DNA from: a virus
IMG/VR virus record: IMGVR_UViG_3300021371_000114
Coordinates: 1-21,961 of that record
Strand: one strand, 5' to 3'
Length of the DNA stretch: 21,961 nt
This document shows positions 6,034 to 15,111 of the stretch, in pieces. Numbering within the stretch: position 1 is the first letter of the stretch; each line of letters starts with the position of its first letter. Both the position numbers and the translations under genes were made by a program. Below the pieces are notes generated by a model. That model was not told the DNA's origin. It was given only the letters and a program-made list of their open reading frames with translations, and did no database searches.

Positions 6034-9000
6034 TTACTGCATCTGATGAGACAAGAAACTTGACTCACGTTCTAATTCTAGCCTATGTGCATTTCTAAAA
6101 ATGTCTGGAATCTGACCTACATTAATTAGGCTATTCTGAAGGGACATTTTTAGTTCGTTTGAAAGACGCGACGCCCATAGTTCATCTGTGATTTCTGTCC
6201 AAAGGCTATCACCCCTAATCATATCATCTTTGTCCCCATTTGTCAAGAGGTCCATTGCTAGTGTAGCTTTTGATTTTAACTTCGTGGAGATTTCTTTAAA
6301 ATCTTGGTTCTTTTTGTAAACCATTTCTCTGTAATCGTAGTAATTCTGGACAGGCGCAGGGGTAGCGCCGACTAAAACAGCTGCCGCATCATTAGGGGCT
6401 AGGCCGCTGACAGACAGTTTGTAGGTCTTACTGCGGTAGTTACCTGTCTCAATCAACTCAGCAATTTTGTACCCCTTATCTACAGTGGAAAGGTTACGAA
6501 GCAGCTGGGTTAAGTCTTCTCTGACCATTGAGGTTCTACCAGAGACCATTGATTTAACAGCGTTAGAGCCTACCTTGTACATATCGTTTGCGATTTGACC
6601 CGAAGGTCCAAACAAAGTTGATAACAGAGGGTCTTCAAATAGCTTACGGTAGGTGTCCTTAACCTGTTCAGCTGGGGCTACACGGGTAGCGTAAGCTGTC
6701 TCAGTTCCAAGGGTCCACCCAAGTAGCTGGTCAAACAAACCATACTTAACTCTGTTAAACATCTTAACTGATTCAGGGTCTTCGGCAGAGTACCCAAGTT
6801 TTTCTGTAACGTAACCCGCTGTTTGACCTAAACCTAAACCTGTAAGACCCCATATAGGACCAAGAGTGACGAACATACCTAAGCGTTCACCAGCGGTAAA
6901 GTTTCGACCTACGGCAATGTTCTCTAAACTCCTTAAAGAATATGATAGCCATTGAGTTGGTACTCGCATTGGACCAGACTGAGCAAAACTACGGGAGCCA
7001 GTGGTCATACGGAAGGTGAGGTCTTGCTCACGGTTAGTGATCCATCGTTTACCTTCAGGGGAGAAGGGGCTAATATCTGGACGTTTGGCTTGGTGCTCCA
7101 GAAAAGCTGTCACCAGACCTGTCAAACGAGAAGATCGTTCACCTTCCTTGAAGAACAGCGTAGAGAAGTCTAGGAATTTACCGACACCTTCTTGGCTCTT
7201 ACCCAACAAAGTGCTTGACGCACCGAACTTCTGTGGACCTTGAAGTTCTATAACCTGATTGTCAATAATATTACGTCCACTCTCATCTATATAACGAACC
7301 AAGTCGTTTAATTGGTCTACAGATAACTTGGTATAATTAGACAGGCGTTGTATTGCAAGGTCACGTGCAGGTTTGCTAAGGTTAGGGTGCATTATAGCAA
7401 GCATTGGTGCAGTAAGGCCCATAGCTTTAGCACCATACTTAGGAGAAATACCTACAATTACAATACTGTGTAGAGCCTGAAGCATAAACTGGTCAGGGTT
7501 GAAGAAGCCGAACTTAGAGTAGAAGCCTACTTGGAGTAAACGAGAGGCAGGGTCAGTCTTAGTTAGGTCGAGGCTAAAACCTGCGATACTCTTCTTGCCT
7601 GTTTTTTCAAAGATTGCTTCGGTAGCTTGCGTAGTGAAAACTTCCCAAGCTTTAGAGGCTAAAGTAGGTTGGTTTAATCTACGTTTTATGACAGCCTGTT
7701 GCTCACGTAGCTGTGTGGCTATGTCATTAAACTTTCCTGTGGTTGTTACTTCAGCCTGAAGGAACCTCTGCATAGGGTCAAGCCCTTTGATGTCGTCCCA
7801 GTTTTTAATTAAGCCGTTGTTGGCTTCAGCTAGGAGACCCCAGCCCTCGATTGCATCCTTAGTGGCTGCACGGTTTGCGTACCCGTAGACTTCACTACCG
7901 AACTGGTCTGCAATAGCCGCCAGAGGACTATCGTTAGTAGCCTTCTTACCTCCGTACTCCATCAAAGGAGTGTCTCGACGCTTCATACCCTGCCCGTTAA
8001 GAGTTGTGGAAACGTCTTCTCCAACAGTAAGACCTATACGAGTGGGATTTTGACCAGCCATATCGACTGTAACTTTTTCATCCCTTGCTTTAAGGACAAA
8101 CTTTTCATTGAAGTTAAAATTGTATTCTCTACCTAATTTCTGTAGGTCTTCTAGGTCAGTTACGTGTTTATTCCAGTCGTTGTTAGCCCGTATAAGATCA
8201 CCTAATTCTTCGTAGTCAGCTTTACTCAGAGTTAAATCTTCAAGCTTTGTTACACCTGCGTTCTTCATTAACTCGTCGATCTTAATCGCTATGGTGTTCA
8301 GTTGGAACTGTGCAGTTTCAGCTTGTTTCTTACCGAAAGAACCCAACATTGTTTTGAGTCCGGTAGAAATAGTCTTACCACGAATAGCTTGTTCTTTAAT
8401 CGTACCTACAAACCAACGGAACTCAGCGTTTGTTCTTGGGCCACCTACGTTGTAAGGCATGACATCAACACGTTCAAGTACACGAGTTGACTTTACGTTA
8501 GTAACATAGACATGATCCATTAGGGGTTCTTCTAGCCTAAAGATAATCAAATCACCGTCAAGTTTTTCTTTAAGAATAGGCCGACCAGTAACTAAGTCTA
8601 AGACCTGATCGTCTACGCTACTTGCCCGAACACGGTAAGCTATAGATGAAAGACCGTCAGTTAGCTGTGCGAAGACACCTCCACCCTCTACAGCACGTTT
8701 AAGCCTAGCGGATGACTGGATGTGCCAAGACGCATCATTGATGTCTACAAGGGCCTCATATGCGTCCCCTACTTTTTTACTAGGTACCATCCCGTAATCC
8801 TTCTGGTACCTTGCTTCAAATGCTGCTCTTGTAGGGGTCTTCCTTTCGTGAGAGTATTTACCATCACGAAGCTGTGTGAAGAAGTCAGACAGGTTTTCTA
8901 GTTCTTTACCTTTAACAGCCCGGATAGTTTTTTCATAAGGCTTAACTATATTTCCAATAAGAGCCTGTCCAGCCTCAGCTTGAAGGAACTTAGCACCTAA

Positions 9001-10518
9001 CCTGTCACCTAAGCGTACTGTTGCGGCTCCGATAACTTTATTTATTGCATCTGAAACGATGTTATTTTTTGCAAGTATCTCTGCTTGAGGGGATTTATCA
9101 GCTAGGTTTAAACGTTGCTCAGTTTCAATCCACCAACCACGTCCTTGTTCTTTCTTGACAACACGAAGAGATGGGTCTTTAGCTGCAATAGCTTCAGCAT
9201 CCATCTTGCGACGGAAGGCTGTACCTGATCCGTCCTTACCCATACGGACAACAACTTTAAAATCTTCTGAGCCTTCATCGACCAATGTACTTGTCTTAAC
9301 AACGACGTTGTTTGTTCTACTAGCGACTTTCTTAGCTGTTTCTTCAGCCACCTGTTCAATAACAGCACGGGGAAGGTACTCACCGAAAGAACCGTTCCGG
9401 TTAGCTGTCTCTAATTCTTCGATAATGTTATTCTTGTTTGTGTTCTCTCGAACAGCAGCTAGACTAGGTCTTTCAATCGGACCTTTAACTGGGTCTAGGT
9501 CTTCAGGTAAGCTACGTCCAGCATTTACCTTATCTGTCTGTACCCCTGTGTCGTCTACAATCTTAGTTAAGACATTGGCTGCGTTAACCTCGTCTGACAT
9601 AACAGCTACAGTGTCGATAGGTTTACGTGACTTGGCAAGACTTGTTAACTTACTTGCAATCTCAGGGGCTGAGGATATTGTTGCTTTGGTTCCAGTAACC
9701 GCACCCCTAACAGCACCCCTAGCAATCTTCGTAGAGCCTAGGGTAGCAATATCAGCAACACCGAACAAAGCATTAAGCCCAGCCATAGGGTCAGACCCTA
9801 GGTAGGTTGCGTCGTTAGCTTGTTTATAGAGGTTCCAGATACTGTCCCTAGAAAAGAAACCTTCGTCCCGACGTTCAACGATATACTCTTTAGCCCACTC
9901 TTCAAACTCAGCGGGGGTTTTACCGTTAAAGGCTTCACGTATCTCAGAGCCTTCACGGTTAGAACGAAAGGTGACATTCTCAAAGGCACCTAATGTAATT
10001 TCCCGTAGGACGTTTACGTCAAGGAACGTCAAGAACTTAGAAAAACCTGACTGGTCATTCTCTTCGATGGCCTTGACCATGAGGTTGTTCCAGATTGTCA
10101 TGTTTGACAAAGTTCTGGCTGCGTATGGGTTTACATCACGATCACCTAGCATAAGGTTTTGGATCATCAGGTATTCACTTACCGTCATGTCCTTACCTTT
10201 TTCAGCCTTCTCTTGGATTATTGTAGCGACATCGTCTGAAGTCATACCCTCATTATATGCTGCGTCAATATCGGCAGAGAAGTCTGTCTTGAGGTGGTTG
10301 ACCTTAGCTTGTGCCTCAGCACTACCGTCCCCTAGTTCACGCTTGGTCTCTACTTCGTCCAAGGCTTCACCAGTTGTGATAGATATTTCTTGAGATTTAT
10401 TACGCTCGACCTCGCTGAGAGGATTGAATGGCTTCTCCTCCAGCTGTGCAGCTGAGGTATCCCTCAAGAAAGATTCGTTGAAGACCTGATCGCTTAGTGT
10501 TAGTAGAGGTGATCTCAT
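6034..10518 (-). CDS. Giant internal virion / DNA-ejection protein (1494 aa, T7 gp16 position)
   Basis: The largest gene in the window. I start it at ATG 10518 (MRSPLLTLSDQVFNESF), because the open frame further upstream lies inside the gp14-like gene and has no credible composition. The protein is helix-rich, with an N-terminal region rich in Glu/Ala, an amphipathic Gly/Ala stretch at about residues 250-285 (GLNALFGVADIATLG...) and a more hydrophobic late region with GMFVTLGPIWGLTGLGLGQ. Size and position fit the gp16-class ejection protein that helps form the DNA conduit across the envelope. I find no lytic transglycosylase signature at the N-terminus, unlike T7 gp16; a separate lysozyme-like gene lies downstream. 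The ribosome-binding site is weak (GGAAA). Confidence 0.82.
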   Translation of the reverse strand: MRSPLLTLSDQVFNESFLRDTSAAQLEEKPFNPLSEVERNKSQEISITTGEALDEVETKRELGDGSAEAQAKVNHLKTDFSADIDAAYNEGMTSDDVATIIQEKAEKGKDMTVSEYLMIQNLMLGDRDVNPYAARTLSNMTIWNNLMVKAIEENDQSGFSKFLTFLDVNVLREITLGAFENVTFRSNREGSEIREAFNGKTPAEFEEWAKEYIVERRDEGFFSRDSIWNLYKQANDATYLGSDPMAGLNALFGVADIATLGSTKIARGAVRGAVTGTKATISSAPEIASKLTSLAKSRKPIDTVAVMSDEVNAANVLTKIVDDTGVQTDKVNAGRSLPEDLDPVKGPIERPSLAAVRENTNKNNIIEELETANRNGSFGEYLPRAVIEQVAEETAKKVASRTNNVVVKTSTLVDEGSEDFKVVVRMGKDGSGTAFRRKMDAEAIAAKDPSLRVVKKEQGRGWWIETEQRLNLADKSPQAEILAKNNIVSDAINKVIGAATVRLGDRLGAKFLQAEAGQALIGNIVKPYEKTIRAVKGKELENLSDFFTQLRDGKYSHERKTPTRAAFEARYQKDYGMVPSKKVGDAYEALVDINDASWHIQSSARLKRAVEGGGVFAQLTDGLSSIAYRVRASSVDDQVLDLVTGRPILKEKLDGDLIIFRLEEPLMDHVYVTNVKSTRVLERVDVMPYNVGGPRTNAEFRWFVGTIKEQAIRGKTISTGLKTMLGSFGKKQAETAQFQLNTIAIKIDELMKNAGVTKLEDLTLSKADYEELGDLIRANNDWNKHVTDLEDLQKLGREYNFNFNEKFVLKARDEKVTVDMAGQNPTRIGLTVGEDVSTTLNGQGMKRRDTPLMEYGGKKATNDSPLAAIADQFGSEVYGYANRAATKDAIEGWGLLAEANNGLIKNWDDIKGLDPMQRFLQAEVTTTGKFNDIATQLREQQAVIKRRLNQPTLASKAWEVFTTQATEAIFEKTGKKSIAGFSLDLTKTDPASRLLQVGFYSKFGFFNPDQFMLQALHSIVIVGISPKYGAKAMGLTAPMLAIMHPNLSKPARDLAIQRLSNYTKLSVDQLNDLVRYIDESGRNIIDNQVIELQGPQKFGASSTLLGKSQEGVGKFLDFSTLFFKEGERSSRLTGLVTAFLEHQAKRPDISPFSPEGKRWITNREQDLTFRMTTGSRSFAQSGPMRVPTQWLSYSLRSLENIAVGRNFTAGERLGMFVTLGPIWGLTGLGLGQTAGYVTEKLGYSAEDPESVKMFNRVKYGLFDQLLGWTLGTETAYATRVAPAEQVKDTYRKLFEDPLLSTLFGPSGQIANDMYKVGSNAVKSMVSGRTSMVREDLTQLLRNLSTVDKGYKIAELIETGNYRSKTYKLSVSGLAPNDAAAVLVGATPAPVQNYYDYREMVYKKNQDFKEISTKLKSKATLAMDLLTNGDKDDMIRGDSLWTEITDELWASRLSNELKMSLQNSLINVGQIPDIFRNAHRLELERESSFLSHQMQ
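6218..6246 (-). promoter_or_regulatory. Promoter-like sequence inside the 1494-aa gene
   Basis: TTGACA (6241-6246) and TATGAT (6218-6223) are separated by 17 bases on the coding strand of the late operon, an 11/12 match to the sigma-70 consensus. It would start transcription about 190 bases ahead of the 682-aa gene. It lies wholly within coding sequence and one such match in a window this size can arise by chance. Confidence 0.25.
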
Positions 10519-10534
10519 ATTTATTTTTCCAGTT

Positions 10535-11050
10535 CTAACTAAACGCGCCTTTGAAAATAGAGGGGGTTCCTGTACTACCAAAATTAGTCCCGCCGAAGGC
10601 ACTAAACATACTGAAGCCCCCTCCTGAGAGTTGACCTGCTGAGGCCGCTTGTTGCTGGAAGATACCTGCCTGTGCATTATAGGTAGCAGCACTCATAGAA
10701 GCTTGGGAGAACCTTTGACCTAGACCTGACATTTGAGTACCAAAACCTAAGTTACTTCCGACCTGTGAACTTACGCTTGATCTAACGCCCCCTGCGGCGG
10801 AAGTTTCACCGACCCCAGCGCCTTGCATCTGAGCCGCCTGTCTTTGTCTAAGTACTATACTTTGACGAATAGCTTGTCGCCGTTCACGTCGGGCAGCTAA
10901 GTCTTGTTGCTCTTGTTGGGCTGCTATAGCTTGCTTCTGAGAGTCAGCTGCCTTTAGTGACGCTTCTTCAGCCCGTGCCATAGCGTCTTGTTGTGCCTGA
11001 TAGCCAGCGAAGCCTATGACTAACCCTATTACTTGTAAAGCTGGACCCAT
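10535..11050 (-). CDS. Internal virion protein, T7 gp14-like (171 aa)
   Basis: A hydrophobic N-terminus (MGPALQVIGLVIGFAGYQAQ) is followed by an Ala/Gln/Arg-rich helical region (AARRERRQAIRQSIVLRQRQ) and a Gly/Ser/Phe-rich C-terminus. Size, composition and position, between the tail tube genes and the very large ejection protein, are those of T7 gp14 and its podovirus counterparts, which are ejected first and embed in the outer membrane. No enzymatic motif is seen. ATG at 11050 lies 3 bases after the upstream gene. Confidence 0.83.
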   Translation of the reverse strand: MGPALQVIGLVIGFAGYQAQQDAMARAEEASLKAADSQKQAIAAQQEQQDLAARRERRQAIRQSIVLRQRQAAQMQGAGVGETSAAGGVRSSVSSQVGSNLGFGTQMSGLGQRFSQASMSAATYNAQAGIFQQQAASAGQLSGGGFSMFSAFGGTNFGSTGTPSIFKGAFS

Positions 11051-11053
11051 AAC

Positions 11054-11353
11054 TTAATCCTTATATACCATGATATGATTTTTTTCGTACTCGCCAAGAT
11101 AAACAAACTTCAACATAGACGCTAGTTTCTTAGCTTTACTTTCAGGAGACACTACAGCGTACAAACCTTTGTAACCAGCTGTTTTAAAGAAACCTGTCCA
11201 GTCTTCTAGTAGATAGGACATCTCTATAAAAGTCTCTTTAGTCATCTTTTCTACAACAGGTAGGTGTACGATGACGTACTCTTTGTTGTACTCTAAACGA
11301 ATATCAAAGCAAGAACCTCTGATACCATTTAAGCTTTTGGACTGTGCTTGCAT
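11054..11353 (-). CDS. Small protein with GNAT acetyltransferase-like features (99 aa)
   Basis: A 99-residue protein whose C-terminal pattern (SPESKAKKLASMLKFVYLGEYEKNHIMVYKD) resembles the last strand-helix-strand of GNAT acetyltransferases, where a helix leads into an LGF..vge.. turn. The canonical acetyl-CoA loop (R/Q-x-x-G-x-G/A) is not obvious and the protein is short, so it may be a degenerate or structural derivative. GNAT-like small genes are often found beside podovirus tail and ejection genes. It is translationally coupled to the tail tubular gene by TAATG. Activity is not claimed. Confidence 0.7.
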   Translation of the reverse strand: MQAQSKSLNGIRGSCFDIRLEYNKEYVIVHLPVVEKMTKETFIEMSYLLEDWTGFFKTAGYKGLYAVVSPESKAKKLASMLKFVYLGEYEKNHIMVYKD

Positions 11354-13497
11354 TAGAACCTTGGGTTACGGCCTTGGACAATACCCCAACCCAAAAGATT
11401 AAAGTCCTTACCTGTTTGACTTTCGTAACGTAGTCTCATAGACCGACCTGTCCCACGCATCTTCAATCGGGTTGTGATTACTTCCTCAGGGTAGGGGAAG
11501 CTGTTGATGTTGTTTGGGTCAACTACGATAGGAAATTTATGACGGTATACTTGCTGGGCTGTACTAAAGGTTTTGTTAAAGTCCCACGCAACGGATACCG
11601 TAAGTGATGATGGTCTTATAGCTTCATAGCCAGCTAGTTCTGTACCTGTAAAGCCTGTCTCAGTTAATCGGCAACTTGTTACAATGTAAGGCGCTGACTT
11701 CTTGGTGATAAGGTCTCCGATAAAGTCGTACCCAGTTTCTGCAAAAGAAACGTAGTCCGTTGAACCCCAGTCTAAGAAACTTAGTCCTGTGAACCCACCC
11801 ATAGTTACCTTGTTTGTATCTCCATCACGGCAGATTAAAATGATGGCTGGGTCACCTGTGGTGAAAGAAGATATACGTGTATTGACAACATCGTCACCGT
11901 TTGATAGGACGACATCATCTACTCCATTGTTTGCTGTAACGTCTAACGCAAGATCGGTTGCACCGAATCCTGTGTAGAAAGACATACCTATAACACAGTC
12001 ACTGTTCGTTGTCTGATCGCTGATCTTCCACGGGTAAAATGCTTGGAGCGGAATGTCAAGGATTAAAAAGTTATTTAACTTGGATGTAACAGTTTCGTCT
12101 GCGTCAGGATAGGCCCAGTAGATACGTCTGTTAATGTTATCATACGCAGCTGTAACCTTAAGCTTCTCGTCGCTACCGATTTTGTCCCACAAACTTTGGA
12201 TTGTAGGTAGGCTGAGGTTTTGTTCTTGACCTTGTCCTGAAACTGGGTCAGTCTGTAAAGTGTGTATACCATAGGAGGACCACCAGAAAGGAGTACCCTC
12301 TGCTTCAACAAAAGTTTCTGGTGACAAGATACCTACACGAGACACCCTGTTGACTGAGAAGGCGTCAGCTGTAAAGACCCCGTCTAGTCCTGTAATCTGC
12401 CAGACACCGTTCTCAGCGAATACAAAGAGAGAGTTTTGGAAGGCATATAGTTTTTGGATTTTAACTGCGTCGGGTATACGGATTTCACCACCATCAGTAG
12501 CGAGGAGATCGGAAATATCCTCACCTGTAGGGTCGTTCTGTTGGTGACAGGTACCTAGGTCACCGATAGTGTCTGCTAGTTTTGAGAAGAGGATTGTACC
12601 TGCGTTACGGCTACTATCTAAACCAGCATAGAACACACGACCAGAGAAGGAAGCTACGCAACGGAAGCGACTTGTTTCAGGCTCAGTCATTTTAGTTAGA
12701 CCTGTTAGACCTGAAACTGTGCCACGGGCCTTCTCAAAGAAATCTAAAATGTAGTGTCCGTGACCTGTTAAGGTTGTACCTTGGTATACCTTGTTAAACT
12801 CACTTTCACTGTAGTTACCACTTGAGTCTTTACCTGAGTACCACGGGTGAGTAAGACGTTTATTTAAATCCGAGGGTGCGGGACTTCCGGTGTTCCAACC
12901 GGAATTTTGAGCATCGTACTTACGGTCCTGACTTGGGTTTGAATCGTCCTCGTAGTAAGTTGAGGTGTCTCCTTGCCACTCAAAGTCTCTAACCTTAAAC
13001 TCAATCTGAGAAACTGTTAAGGTTCCTGCATTGTACGCGACAGCTATTGTATTGATAGCTTTAGAAGAAACTATAAGGTTTCCTTTAAGGCTGGTGAACT
13101 GGCACTTTTCAGTTTCTGCCCCTGATGAACCTGCGTACTCGTAAGAAGATAAGTCAATTGAATTAGCCTCTTGCTGTCCTGAATAAGGTAGTTCACCTTT
13201 GTTATAGAAGTAAAGAGTAGTCCCCTTTTGAATAACAAGGAACTCTAGGTCTCCCGAACCACCCACGTTTATCCAACTACCTGTAGATATTAAGTCAGTG
13301 TCAGATACAGTAAATGTAGAAAGTACGTGGCTTTCCTCATAAGACGCACCTAACCGTCTACGTCGAGAACCATCCCTACGTAGGTCGCAGTTAAGTTCAT
13401 CTACAGAGGCACCCTCAGGAAATGTTAATTCACCTGCTTCAGTAATTAAACCTCTGACAAATGTATTAACTGCTTTCTGATTCAGACTTTGCGGCAT
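11353..13497 (-). CDS. Tail tubular protein B-like (714 aa, T7 gp12 position)
   Basis: A 714-residue beta-rich protein starting MPQSLNQKAVNTFVRGLITE, with ELTFPEGASVDELNCDLRRD and DGSRRRRLGASYEES soon after. The interior has WSSYGIHTL, YAFQNSLFVFAENGVWQITG and a C-terminal region ending in LLGWGIVQGRNPRF. The early L...AG.L..PEGAS....N......G....R.G pattern and the length match the T7 gp12/tail tubular B class that forms the nozzle of the short tail. It follows the tail tubular A-like and 99-aa genes and overlaps the latter by 32 bases. Residue-level homology was not tested, but order and length are consistent. Confidence 0.82.
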   Translation of the reverse strand: MPQSLNQKAVNTFVRGLITEAGELTFPEGASVDELNCDLRRDGSRRRRLGASYEESHVLSTFTVSDTDLISTGSWINVGGSGDLEFLVIQKGTTLYFYNKGELPYSGQQEANSIDLSSYEYAGSSGAETEKCQFTSLKGNLIVSSKAINTIAVAYNAGTLTVSQIEFKVRDFEWQGDTSTYYEDDSNPSQDRKYDAQNSGWNTGSPAPSDLNKRLTHPWYSGKDSSGNYSESEFNKVYQGTTLTGHGHYILDFFEKARGTVSGLTGLTKMTEPETSRFRCVASFSGRVFYAGLDSSRNAGTILFSKLADTIGDLGTCHQQNDPTGEDISDLLATDGGEIRIPDAVKIQKLYAFQNSLFVFAENGVWQITGLDGVFTADAFSVNRVSRVGILSPETFVEAEGTPFWWSSYGIHTLQTDPVSGQGQEQNLSLPTIQSLWDKIGSDEKLKVTAAYDNINRRIYWAYPDADETVTSKLNNFLILDIPLQAFYPWKISDQTTNSDCVIGMSFYTGFGATDLALDVTANNGVDDVVLSNGDDVVNTRISSFTTGDPAIILICRDGDTNKVTMGGFTGLSFLDWGSTDYVSFAETGYDFIGDLITKKSAPYIVTSCRLTETGFTGTELAGYEAIRPSSLTVSVAWDFNKTFSTAQQVYRHKFPIVVDPNNINSFPYPEEVITTRLKMRGTGRSMRLRYESQTGKDFNLLGWGIVQGRNPRF

Positions 13498-13765
13498 TAC
13501 GTTGTTTCTTTCTTTCGTCTGCGTGTTCCCGTACCCTCTTAATTTTAGATACTGGTTGCTTCCGCAAGTACTTTTCTAAGTGGCTTTGGGCAGAGGATAT
13601 AGTTGAGTAACGTCCAGATAGTTCTTGAGGTGTCTTACCTTTTGTGTATCTTAAAGTAAAGAACCTGTAGCCACCTGCTTCTTTTTCAATAATAACATCT
13701 GTAAGTAATTTATCTGACTTACAGACACAGTATTGGTTGGCTGTGTCGTGGTCATATTTAATCAT
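13466..13765 (-). CDS. Hypothetical small protein between the tail tube genes (99 aa)
   Basis: A 99-residue protein with MIKYDHDTANQYCVCKSDKL at the start, an apparent alpha/beta middle (YRFFTLRYTKGKTPQEL) and a very basic, then Ser/Glu-rich C-terminus (RVREHADERKKQRNAAKSESESS). The start forms TAATG with the tail tubular A-like gene, while the last 32 bases overlap the start of the tail tubular B-like gene in another frame. I do not recognise the family. Coupling to both tail genes suggests a structural or assembly accessory. Confidence 0.72.
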   Translation of the reverse strand: MIKYDHDTANQYCVCKSDKLLTDVIIEKEAGGYRFFTLRYTKGKTPQELSGRYSTISSAQSHLEKYLRKQPVSKIKRVREHADERKKQRNAAKSESESS

Positions 13766-14490
13766 TAGGTTCTTCCGTAGCTATTCCGCTTGTTTGATTT
13801 GCGAATTTTAAATTGATCGTTCTGGATGTAGGACTTTAACCGTCGTGCTGCTTGTTCTACCTTAGGGTCTGAACCACCCTTGAACAATGAGAAACAAGTT
13901 GACTTAGCCTCAGCGAGGAGTAACGGCATAAGTGTATTATCCAGATCAGGTTCAAAGGAATCTGTCTGACTGAAAGATGGCATACTTTGTCCGTAGGCTC
14001 TTACCTTATACTCACCTAAGGTAGCCTCTACGGAACTATCGTATGCGTCCATGATAATGTTGTTGTCATCAAAGGAAGTGTAGTAAGTTGGAGGTCTGTC
14101 AGTAGAAACAAACAAGTCCACCCCGTTAACTACGGAGTAAACTTTAAGACCATTCTCATTCATACGGTCAAGAAATTCAGCTGGCTCAAGAAAGAATATT
14201 TCTTTATAGTTGCTGTTAGCAGCCGTGCCTATGTTGTATTCGAGTCTCTCTAGGCTTTTAACATTAGTAGGGTACCTAAAGTGAGTTGGTTTAGACGAGT
14301 CATTTAAAGAAGTAATTCTGAGAAGAGCGTTATGCTCAGGGATGTACCTTGCGGATACAATATTGTAATAGGTATCCTCAACAACAGAAGCTACTTGCTG
14401 TGCTTCAATTGTATCTGAAAGACTGTTGACATCCTCTGAGTCCATATCAGAAAGAATAGACTGCACTATCTGAAGAAGAGTAGTTTTCAT
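13765..14490 (-). CDS. Tail tubular protein A-like / head-tail adaptor (241 aa)
   Basis: The N-terminus (TTLLQIVQSILSDMDSEDVN) and the block SDTIEAQQVASVVEDTYYNIVS are typical of podovirus adaptor/tail tubular A (T7 gp11-class) proteins, and 241 aa is close to the T7 length. The C-terminal part has FEPDLDNTLMPLLLAEAKSTCFSLF followed by a basic tail (RLKSYIQNDQFKIRKSNKR). The product would form the ring between the portal and the nozzle. ATG 14490 shares one base with the upstream stop, and the gene is the second of the transcription unit that begins at the 15080-15108 promoter. Confidence 0.82.
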   Translation of the reverse strand: MKTTLLQIVQSILSDMDSEDVNSLSDTIEAQQVASVVEDTYYNIVSARYIPEHNALLRITSLNDSSKPTHFRYPTNVKSLERLEYNIGTAANSNYKEIFFLEPAEFLDRMNENGLKVYSVVNGVDLFVSTDRPPTYYTSFDDNNIIMDAYDSSVEATLGEYKVRAYGQSMPSFSQTDSFEPDLDNTLMPLLLAEAKSTCFSLFKGGSDPKVEQAARRLKSYIQNDQFKIRKSNKRNSYGRT

Positions 14491-15053
14491 TAAACTGGTA
14501 CTCCTCGTATAGTTAACGAAGCAGATGCTATTTCAAGAGAAAAAGCAGAACTACCTTTTACAAAAATTTCTATGTAGTCGTTCTGTGCTAATGACAGAAC
14601 ATCTGTCAAAACCGATGTACGCCACTCACCTGACGCAGCTGTATTAATAGTATGAGATGGTGTAGCTATACCGTTTTTGTAGAAAACCATTTCAAGGTCT
14701 TCTGCCGAACCGGAAGCGTTTTTAAAGTTAATAGTAAAAGTACAGAAACCAGTTAAATTATTAGTGTCCGAATAAATTAAACGAGCATTAGGTGAACTCG
14801 CGGCAGTAAATCCATCGACATTATTCGAAGTAAAAGTTGGATTAAAAGCTGTAAAACTTGTTGTCACACTGTGTGTATACGCAGGAGTGGTAGCGTCAAA
14901 AGGTATGTACCCATTAATATGAGCATGGTCTTTAGTCCATGTTCCAGAACCCGCACCATTAGAAATATATACGTTACCTGCCCCTGCACTTGCGATACCC
15001 TTAGGTTCGTGTAAGTAAGGATCAGTTAGAGTAGAATGATTTACGTTAGCCAT
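14490..15053 (-). CDS. Putative head-fibre / decoration-like protein (187 aa)
   Basis: The N-terminal segment (about residues 5-40; LTDPYLHEPKGIASAGAG, VYISNGAGSGTW) matches a short anchor motif (LHEPKG..A..G.VY...G.GSG.W) that I associate with phage capsid decoration or fibre proteins. The rest, about residues 50-187, is Ser/Thr/Asn-rich and beta-predicted, resembling a TNF-like or jelly-roll sandwich, and ends in SLEIASASLTIRGVPV. It follows the major capsid gene but is cut off from it by a terminator and served by its own promoter, with an AGAGG ribosome-binding site 6 bases from ATG 15053. Role as an exterior capsid protein is inference. Confidence 0.72.
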   Translation of the reverse strand: MANVNHSTLTDPYLHEPKGIASAGAGNVYISNGAGSGTWTKDHAHINGYIPFDATTPAYTHSVTTSFTAFNPTFTSNNVDGFTAASSPNARLIYSDTNNLTGFCTFTINFKNASGSAEDLEMVFYKNGIATPSHTINTAASGEWRTSVLTDVLSLAQNDYIEIFVKGSSAFSLEIASASLTIRGVPV

Positions 15054-15079
15054 TAGGAACCTCTGCCAGTGTTAAAGCT

Positions 15080-15108
15080 ATTATAAGGTACATAATAACT
15101 TTTGTCAA
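15080..15108 (-). promoter_or_regulatory. Perfect-consensus sigma-70 promoter
   Basis: On the minus strand TTGACA (15103-15108) and TATAAT (15080-15085) are separated by exactly 17 bases (15086-15102), a 12/12 match with ideal spacing. The predicted start is about 15073, giving a leader of about 20 bases before ATG 15053. It lies in the longest intergenic gap of the window, 7 bases beyond the foot of the capsid-gene terminator. It should drive the neck, tail, ejection and lysis genes through host RNA polymerase. Confidence 0.92.
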
Positions 15109-15111
15109 GAG

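Noticed and set aside
9155-9805. 216-aa plus-strand open frame
   Set aside because: It lies opposite the 1494-aa ejection gene, is Ser/Ala/Leu-rich as expected of antisense translation, and has no ribosome-binding site or neighbours on that strand.
10519-10692. Upstream extension of the 1494-aa protein
   Set aside because: It overlaps the gp14-like gene in another frame and has no conserved character. ATG 10518 lies 16 bases after that gene ends.
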